From Candidatus Obscuribacterales bacterium (lineage in GTDB: Bacteria; Cyanobacteriota; Vampirovibrionia; Obscuribacterales; Obscuribacteraceae): DNA of 43,057 nt. A program made the translations under genes and the position numbers. How positions within the stretch are numbered: position 1 is the first letter of the stretch; the number at the start of each line of letters is the position of its first letter. The notes beneath the pieces are model-generated. The model did no database searches, was not told the origin of the DNA, and saw only the letters and a program-made list of their open reading frames with translations. This document shows, in pieces, positions 37,693-43,057 of the stretch. Location of the stretch: assembly GCA_020634035.1 (NCBI GenBank), contig JACKCM010000011.1, forward strand, positions 1-43,057. Direction: 5' to 3'.

Positions 37693-39315
37693 ATGAATTA
37701 TTCCTGGGCAATTGATCAGAGGAAGTGTATCGGCTGTCATGCATGTACCACTGCCTGCAAGTCCGAGAACGAGGTTCCCCTCTCGGTGGATCGGACCTTT
37801 GTCAAGTATGTGGAGAAAGGCACTTTCCCCAATGCCCAGAGACATTTCGGTGTCCTGCGCTGCAACCATTGCGCCAAACCACCCTGTGTCGATATCTGTC
37901 CGGTTACGGCTATGTTCAAGCGAGAGGACGGAATAGTCGAGTTCAACAGTGATGCCTGTATCGGATGCAAAGCCTGTATTGCCGCCTGTCCTTACGACGC
38001 CATATATATTGATCCCGAAGCTGGTACCGCCGCCAAGTGTAATTTTTGTACCCATCGACTCGATGTCGGCTTAGAACCTGCCTGTGTGGTGGTCTGCCCG
38101 GAAGAAGCCCTCATATTTGGTGACCTCGATGACCCGGATTCAAAAATTTCTCAACTTGTGGGCAGAGAGAAGACCCAGGTCAGAAAGCCTGAAAAGAATA
38201 CCGAGCCCAAGTGTTTTTATATAGGAGCCGATGAGGCTGTCCTCAATCCTGATTTGCAGAGCCATGATCCTTCCGGTATGTACATGTGGTCCAATCAGAA
38301 AGAGCACGATCATGGCCCTGTTCTGGATAACAATCTGTCTCTGGCAAGTGCCCTTGATCGTGTCACCGGCTCCAAGGTCGCTTATGATGTGCCCCATCGT
38401 GCCCCCTGGGGAAGCGATGTCTCCTGTTATCTCTGGACCAAGAGCATTGCTTCCGGTGTCTTTATGGTGGCATGGTTTCTGTTTGGCCTTCATCACTATG
38501 GCCTGGTCAATTTCAAGAGCCACTTCGATGCCTTTTATTTTCTGGGTGTACCCCTGGTCTCTTCCAGTCCGCACTGGTTATTGTGGTTCGGACCTCTCAC
38601 CGGGCTTGTTTTTCTCGGGTTGACCGGTGTCTTTCTTATCAAAGATCTCGATAGACCCGAGCGCTTCTTCACTATTTTGACCAGACCACAGTGGAAGTCC
38701 TGGCTTGCCATCGGGGCATATATCATACTTTTCTACTCTATTGCCCTGGTGCTCGATCTGATTCTGTTTTTCTCCGATATGCCGGTACTCTTAGAGCTGA
38801 TGCTCAATCTCAGTCTGCCTCTTGCGATTATGACCGCTATTTATACTGCCTATCTTTTTGCCCAGGCCAAAGGGCGTGACCTCTGGCAGAATCCTTTGCT
38901 TCCGGTCAGTCTCTTTTTGCAGGCAGTGATTGCAGGCTCTTCAGTTTTGATGCTGGCAGCTCCTTTTTTCTCCGGCTCGCCGGTGGTGCTTACTTTGCTT
39001 GCCTTTATCCTGACTGTGGCAATCTTCTCAAAACTGTCAATGGTCTTGCTTGGAGAGGTAATGGTAGAGCACTCTTCAAAGGCTCAAAGCCGGGCAGTGA
39101 ATATCATGGTTTACGGCACATACAAACAACTGTTCTGGGGCGGGTTTGTCTTTGCCGGCAGTATCACACCGGTGGTGATGCTATCGCTTTCTCTCAGTCA
39201 TTCGCTCTTTCAGTTCGAGCTTGTCTATCCTGTGGCTGCGCTGCTCAGCTTAATAGGCTTGTTCGCTTACGAGCATTGTTTTGTCATGGCCGGACAATCT
39301 GTTCGTCTGAGTTAG
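37693..39315 (+). CDS. fused four-cluster ferredoxin subunit / NrfD membrane subunit
   Basis: A 540-residue fusion. Residues 1-150 form a DmsB/PsrB-type electron-transfer domain with 16 Cys in four groups (12/15/18/22, 57/60/65/69, 89/92/95/99, 116/119/131/135), enough for four [4Fe-4S] clusters. After a linker, residues about 240-540 form an NrfD/PsrC-type quinone-interacting membrane protein with about eight helices (SIASGVFMVAWFLFG, LIKDLDRPERFF as the conserved loop). In most complexes these are two separate subunits. GAGGG precedes the ATG by five bases. It is followed after 38 bases by the molybdoenzyme, so together they form a membrane-bound quinone-linked oxidoreductase. No Tat signal is seen. 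Confidence 0.9.
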   Translation: MNYSWAIDQRKCIGCHACTTACKSENEVPLSVDRTFVKYVEKGTFPNAQRHFGVLRCNHCAKPPCVDICPVTAMFKREDGIVEFNSDACIGCKACIAACPYDAIYIDPEAGTAAKCNFCTHRLDVGLEPACVVVCPEEALIFGDLDDPDSKISQLVGREKTQVRKPEKNTEPKCFYIGADEAVLNPDLQSHDPSGMYMWSNQKEHDHGPVLDNNLSLASALDRVTGSKVAYDVPHRAPWGSDVSCYLWTKSIASGVFMVAWFLFGLHHYGLVNFKSHFDAFYFLGVPLVSSSPHWLLWFGPLTGLVFLGLTGVFLIKDLDRPERFFTILTRPQWKSWLAIGAYIILFYSIALVLDLILFFSDMPVLLELMLNLSLPLAIMTAIYTAYLFAQAKGRDLWQNPLLPVSLFLQAVIAGSSVLMLAAPFFSGSPVVLTLLAFILTVAIFSKLSMVLLGEVMVEHSSKAQSRAVNIMVYGTYKQLFWGGFVFAGSITPVVMLSLSLSHSLFQFELVYPVAALLSLIGLFAYEHCFVMAGQSVRLS

Positions 39316-39353
39316 TTGAATTATAGAATTTTTGAATTATTGGAGAATTTCAA

Positions 39354-42317
39354 ATGGAAAGCCGCCTGTCTTCTAAGCCTAAAGGAAAACGCACCTGGCT
39401 CCATGCCCTGATCAATAGCTTCGGTCTCAAGATAGAGCGTGAGCTCACTAAAACTTCATCGGAAGTCAGGGAAGTTCCCAAGACTCTCTCTCATTTCCCT
39501 CCCAAAGACAAATGGGACAACTGGCAAGAATGGGACCCCCGGGCCTGGCCAAGAAGAGTTGCGAAGAATTACACCATTGTCCCCACGGTCTGCTTCAACT
39601 GTGAGTCTGCCTGCGGTCTGCTCGCTTATGTGGACAAAGAGGATATGTCCATTCGCAAATTCGAAGGCAATCCCGAACATCCCGGCTCGAGGGGGCGCAA
39701 TTGTGCCAAAGGCCCTGCCACCATAAACCAGGTCCAGGACCCCGAACGCATTCTTCATCCGATGAAAAGAGTAGGCAAACGTGGTGGCGGCCAGTGGGAG
39801 AAAACCAGCTGGGAAGAGGTTCTCGATTTACTTGGGACCAGAATAAGATCCGCCATCTTAGAAAAGCGCCATCGCGAGATCATGTACCACGTGGGTCGCC
39901 CGGGAGAGGACGTATTCACCGAAAGGGTGCTTGCCGCCTGGGGGGTCGATGGTCATAACAGCCATACCAATATTTGTTCATCAGGAGCCCGGGCCGGCTA
40001 TGCATTCTGGATGGGTATAGACCGCCCCAGTCCAGACTATAGCAACGCTCGTTTTATTCTTCTTATCAGTGCTCATCTTGAATCCGGTCATTACTTCAAC
40101 CCCCATGCCCAGCGCATAATGGAAGCTAAAATGAAAGGAGCGAAGGTGGCTGTTTTCGATCCGCGTTTATCTAATACTGCTTCCCATGCCGACTATTGGG
40201 TACCCTGTTACCCTGGTACCGAGGCGGCTTTATTGCTTGCCATCGCACGAGAGCTGATTGTCTCCCGGCGCTTCAATCAAGAATTTGTCCGGCGCTGGGT
40301 GAACTGGCAGGATTATCTGAAGAGCACCGGTGCCGAAAACCCTGATGACTTCGAGCAGTTTGTCAAAGCTCTTGAAGAGACCTACAAAGAATATACTCCG
40401 GAATATGCCGAAAAAGTTTCCGGAGTCAGTGCCGGCATCGTGCTGAAGCTGGCAGACGAAATAGCCCGGGCCGGAACGGCTTTTGCTTCTCATACCTGGC
40501 GCGCCTCTTCTGCAGGCAATCTCGGTGGCTGGCAAACAGCCCGTTGTCTGTTCTTTCTCAATGTCCTCACCGGTGCCGTAGCCACTCCGGGCGGTACTGC
40601 ACCGAATTCCTGGAACAAGTTCGTTCCCAAGCCTTTCAGTCTGCCTGCACATCCACAGTACTGGAACGAGATTACCTGGCCAGGTGAGTTTCCACTTGCA
40701 TTTTTCGAAATGAGTTTCCTTCTTCCCCATCTGCTCAAAGAAGGCAGGGGCAAGCTCGATACTTATTTTACGCGGGTATACAACCCGGTCTGGACGAATC
40801 CGGATGGTATGTCCTGGATCGAGATGCTGACCGACGAGGATAAAGTCGGTCTTCATTGCGCGCTCACACCGACCTGGAGCGAGACTGCCTGGTTCGCCGA
40901 TTATGTATTGCCCATGGGGCTCGGTCCGGAGCGACATGATCTGCACAGCTACGAAACCCAGGCTGGTTCCTGGCTCGGATTCAGGCAGCCGGTTCTGAAA
41001 GTGGCAAAAGAGCGTATGGACGGAGGGGAAGCCACCGCTACCACCCTCGATACCAATCCCGGCGAGGTCTGGGAAGAGAACCAGTTCTGGATAGAGTTGA
41101 GCTGGCGTATAGACCCGGATGGCTCTCTGGGTATACGGCAACACTTCGAGTCTCCTTACAGACCCGGTGAGAAAGTCACTGTCGATGAATACTATCGCTG
41201 GATTTTCGAAAACAGTGTCCCCGGACTGCCAGAGAAAGCCGAGGCTGAGGGTCTGGGCGCCCTCGAGTATATGCGTCGCAATGGGGCTTTCGAAGTTCAG
41301 GCATCGGTCTATGAGAATCATGAACAGGAACTTCCGGAAGAGGAGATGCAAGACGCTGTTGTCGACAAGATGTCCGGTGTGGTCTATCGAGACAAGAGCA
41401 ATATAAAGAAAGTAAATATCGTACCGCTCCCTAATCCTGTCGATGAAGCAGGACGACATCAGGTAGGAGTGGTTATCGACGGGGTGCCTCGTCGGGGCTT
41501 CCCCACTCCTTCGGGTAAACTCGAATTCTTTTCGCAAACTTTATCCGAATGGGGATTCTCTGATTATGCGCTGCCCTGCTATATCGACAGCCATGTCAGC
41601 AAAGAAGAAATTGAGAAACTGGAGAAAAAAGAGCCTGATGGGGAGAGCCTTTGCCTGGTTCCCACATTTCGCCTGCCGGTCCATATTCATACCAGATCGA
41701 ACAATTCTAAATGGCTTTCTGAAATAGCCCATTCTAATCCTTTGTGGATCAATCCGCTCGATGCCGTTCGCGTCAAGGTCAAAACAGGAGACCTCGTTCG
41801 AATCGCCACCGAGATAGGCTACTTCATCACTCGCGCCTGGGTTACCGAGTCTATTGCACCGTCGGTGGTAGCGTGCTCGCACCATATGGGACGCTGGAGA
41901 CTGGCCCAGAGCGAAAGCACTGATCGCTGGCTCTCTTCAGTCGTCGACCTCGATCAAAAAGGTGATGGACAGTATCTGATGCGTCAGAAGAAGGGGGTCT
42001 CGCCTTTTAGCTCGAGTGATCCCGATAGCATGAATATCTGGTGGAACGATGCCGGTGTGCACCAGAACATGACTTTTCCTGTCCAGCCGGATCCGGTTTC
42101 GGGCATGCATTGCTGGCACCAGCGGGTGGTGGTGAGCAAAGCGGCAGCCGATGATCACTATGGTGATATTTTTGTCGATACCAACAAATCTCACCAGGTC
42201 TTCAAGCGCTGGATGGAAGAATGTCGACCCGGACCGGGACCTGGTGGAATGCGCCGCCCATGGTGGCTTCTGCGTCCTCTCAGACCCAGTCCTGACGCGT
42301 ACAGATATTCGGATTGA
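39354..42317 (+). CDS. molybdopterin oxidoreductase catalytic subunit (DMSO-reductase superfamily)
   Basis: A 987-residue protein with a [4Fe-4S] motif Cys80, Cys83, Cys87 and Cys117, then the molybdopterin domains. Cys208 in TNICSSGARAG is at the usual place of the Mo ligand, as in the PsrA/PhsA group. Later blocks (GLHCALTPTWSETAWFADYV, GPERHDLHSYETQAGSW) match bis-MGD enzymes; the C-terminal part has the MopB cofactor-binding beta-barrel (VVACSHHMGRW). No twin-arginine signal is present, so it likely works in the cytoplasm, as in SoeA-type sulfite-oxidising complexes; polysulfide or thiosulfate are other possible substrates. The substrate is not determined. A GGAG site precedes the ATG. 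Electrons would pass to the fused FeS/NrfD partner. Confidence 0.9.
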   Translation: MESRLSSKPKGKRTWLHALINSFGLKIERELTKTSSEVREVPKTLSHFPPKDKWDNWQEWDPRAWPRRVAKNYTIVPTVCFNCESACGLLAYVDKEDMSIRKFEGNPEHPGSRGRNCAKGPATINQVQDPERILHPMKRVGKRGGGQWEKTSWEEVLDLLGTRIRSAILEKRHREIMYHVGRPGEDVFTERVLAAWGVDGHNSHTNICSSGARAGYAFWMGIDRPSPDYSNARFILLISAHLESGHYFNPHAQRIMEAKMKGAKVAVFDPRLSNTASHADYWVPCYPGTEAALLLAIARELIVSRRFNQEFVRRWVNWQDYLKSTGAENPDDFEQFVKALEETYKEYTPEYAEKVSGVSAGIVLKLADEIARAGTAFASHTWRASSAGNLGGWQTARCLFFLNVLTGAVATPGGTAPNSWNKFVPKPFSLPAHPQYWNEITWPGEFPLAFFEMSFLLPHLLKEGRGKLDTYFTRVYNPVWTNPDGMSWIEMLTDEDKVGLHCALTPTWSETAWFADYVLPMGLGPERHDLHSYETQAGSWLGFRQPVLKVAKERMDGGEATATTLDTNPGEVWEENQFWIELSWRIDPDGSLGIRQHFESPYRPGEKVTVDEYYRWIFENSVPGLPEKAEAEGLGALEYMRRNGAFEVQASVYENHEQELPEEEMQDAVVDKMSGVVYRDKSNIKKVNIVPLPNPVDEAGRHQVGVVIDGVPRRGFPTPSGKLEFFSQTLSEWGFSDYALPCYIDSHVSKEEIEKLEKKEPDGESLCLVPTFRLPVHIHTRSNNSKWLSEIAHSNPLWINPLDAVRVKVKTGDLVRIATEIGYFITRAWVTESIAPSVVACSHHMGRWRLAQSESTDRWLSSVVDLDQKGDGQYLMRQKKGVSPFSSSDPDSMNIWWNDAGVHQNMTFPVQPDPVSGMHCWHQRVVVSKAAADDHYGDIFVDTNKSHQVFKRWMEECRPGPGPGGMRRPWWLLRPLRPSPDAYRYSD

Positions 42318-42390
42318 TCTGCTACAATGTCAAGGTCGTTTTCGGGATCCGAGTCTAGTCCCTCACCCCAGGTCTTTGCAGGTCCTCTCT

Positions 42391-43057
42391 ATGAACCATG
42401 ATAATGATGATGTCACCAGGAAGAGTCAGCATCTGAATGCAGGCGAGCCCGCGTCATCTCATTCGGAAGCAGGTGCGCCGACCAATACCCCTCAGGTTCA
42501 TCTAAGCGACCTGTCCGAAGGGGCGATTATTGCCGATAAATATCGAATAATCACCGCCATAGGCAAAGGCGGAATGAGTACGGTGTTCAAAGTAGAACAC
42601 GTTCAACTGGGAACGACTCTCGCTCTAAAGGTGCTGGACAAGACCCTGTGGCAGGATCCAGAGGCTGTGCAGCGCTTCAAGCTCGAAGCCCAGACTATTG
42701 GATTGCTTGCCCACCCCTGTTTGACCACCTATCGTGATTTCGGTGTCAGCTCCGGCGGTCAGCCGTATCTGGTCATGGACTATGTCGATGGCTATGATCT
42801 TGATGAGTTTCTCACCAACGAGGGTCTATATACTCTGCCCGAGGCCGTATCTTTGTTGGAAAAGGTCTGTGACGGTCTTTCTCTTGCCCATAGCAAGGGC
42901 ATCATTCACCGGGATCTAAAGCCGAGCAATATCATGTTCGATACCGGCGACAACAACCAGGTCAAGATTGTCGACTTCGGGGTGGCAAAAATAGTAACCG
43001 AAGATGCCAACCAGATGCAGTCCCTCACCCGCACAGGAGAGGTTTTCGGAAGCCCTC
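42391..43057 (+). CDS. Ser/Thr protein kinase, 5' part (continues beyond window)
   Basis: A reading frame open to the window end, beginning MNHDNDDVTRK, with about 45 polar residues and then a Hanks-type kinase domain: Gly loop GKGGMSTVFK, LALKVLDK with the catalytic Lys, HRDLKPSNIMF, DFGVAK and the start of the activation segment TRTGEVFGSP. It shares the architecture of the kinase at 28475 but lacks the zinc ribbon. A TACAAT -10-like element at 42323-42328 has no clear -35. It may respond to the redox complex upstream, 73 bases away, but that is only position-based. Confidence 0.85.
   Translation, partial: MNHDNDDVTRKSQHLNAGEPASSHSEAGAPTNTPQVHLSDLSEGAIIADKYRIITAIGKGGMSTVFKVEHVQLGTTLALKVLDKTLWQDPEAVQRFKLEAQTIGLLAHPCLTTYRDFGVSSGGQPYLVMDYVDGYDLDEFLTNEGLYTLPEAVSLLEKVCDGLSLAHSKGIIHRDLKPSNIMFDTGDNNQVKIVDFGVAKIVTEDANQMQSLTRTGEVFGSP

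Noticed and set aside
40230..41537. A 435-codon open frame on the minus strand
   Set aside because: It lies wholly opposite the molybdoenzyme gene, has no family pattern and no ribosome site; it is a by-product of codon bias in the real gene.

Overview
This 43-kb window is gene-dense bacterial chromosome: 50 coding features, gaps rarely above 300 bases, strong AGGAGG-type ribosome sites. It carries no tRNA, rRNA, CRISPR array or insertion sequence that I can see. The gene types are a phytochrome-like kinase beside an Rcp1-like receiver, several PAS histidine kinases, zinc-ribbon Ser/Thr kinases, LRV-repeat proteins, MscS channels, CsbD and YegP. These suggest a Gram-negative-type environmental bacterium, possibly a non-photosynthetic cyanobacterial sister lineage (Vampirovibrionia/Obscuribacterales). 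That placement is inference and only tentative.

Layout. 1-5358: XRE/receiver regulators, a phytochrome-like kinase divergent from them, a BrkB membrane protein and a bifunctional-nuclease-family protein. 5371-9978: helical protein, APC permease, small membrane protein, RlpA-like protein, PAS kinase, secreted repeat protein. 9993-16236: lipase-like hydrolase, coiled-coil membrane protein, YvlD/holin-like protein, secreted repeat protein, CsbD, a second PAS kinase, two tiny membrane proteins. 16512-20423: XRE regulator, 40-residue membrane peptide, MscS, a divergent sigma-70 factor, CBS protein, LRV protein. 20503-24672: YegP/phosphatase/lipid-kinase operon, then a winged-helix-like/DUF3800/secreted cassette. 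24742-33614: patatin, second MscS, cation antiporter, Ser/Thr kinase, CBS/XRE operon, second LRV protein, baeRF protein. 33821-37412: an operon for a J-domain pseudokinase, a vWA protein, a divergent adenylosuccinate-synthetase-like enzyme and a small helical protein. 37693-43057: an iron-sulfur/NrfD fusion with a molybdopterin oxidoreductase, then the start of another Ser/Thr kinase.

The main discovery is regulatory. From about 1.1 kb to 33.7 kb, around twenty transcription units carry the same promoter-like pair: an upstream pentamer close to GGCAT, then a 17-base spacer, then GCTAT (or GCTAA/GCTAG), nearly always 20-60 bases before the start codon and oriented with the gene. This is not a standard TTGACA/TATAAT promoter. 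The sigma factor encoded inside the region has changed residues in exactly the helices that read the -10 and -35 elements, while its own gene has a canonical promoter. I infer that this is a clustered stress or envelope regulon (CsbD, MscS, CBS, YegP, antiporter, sensor kinases) driven by an alternative sigma, possibly the one at 18423. The J-domain/vWA/PurA-like operon is outside this class: it has a canonical promoter overlapped by a palindrome, and is the best candidate here for a separate undescribed system.
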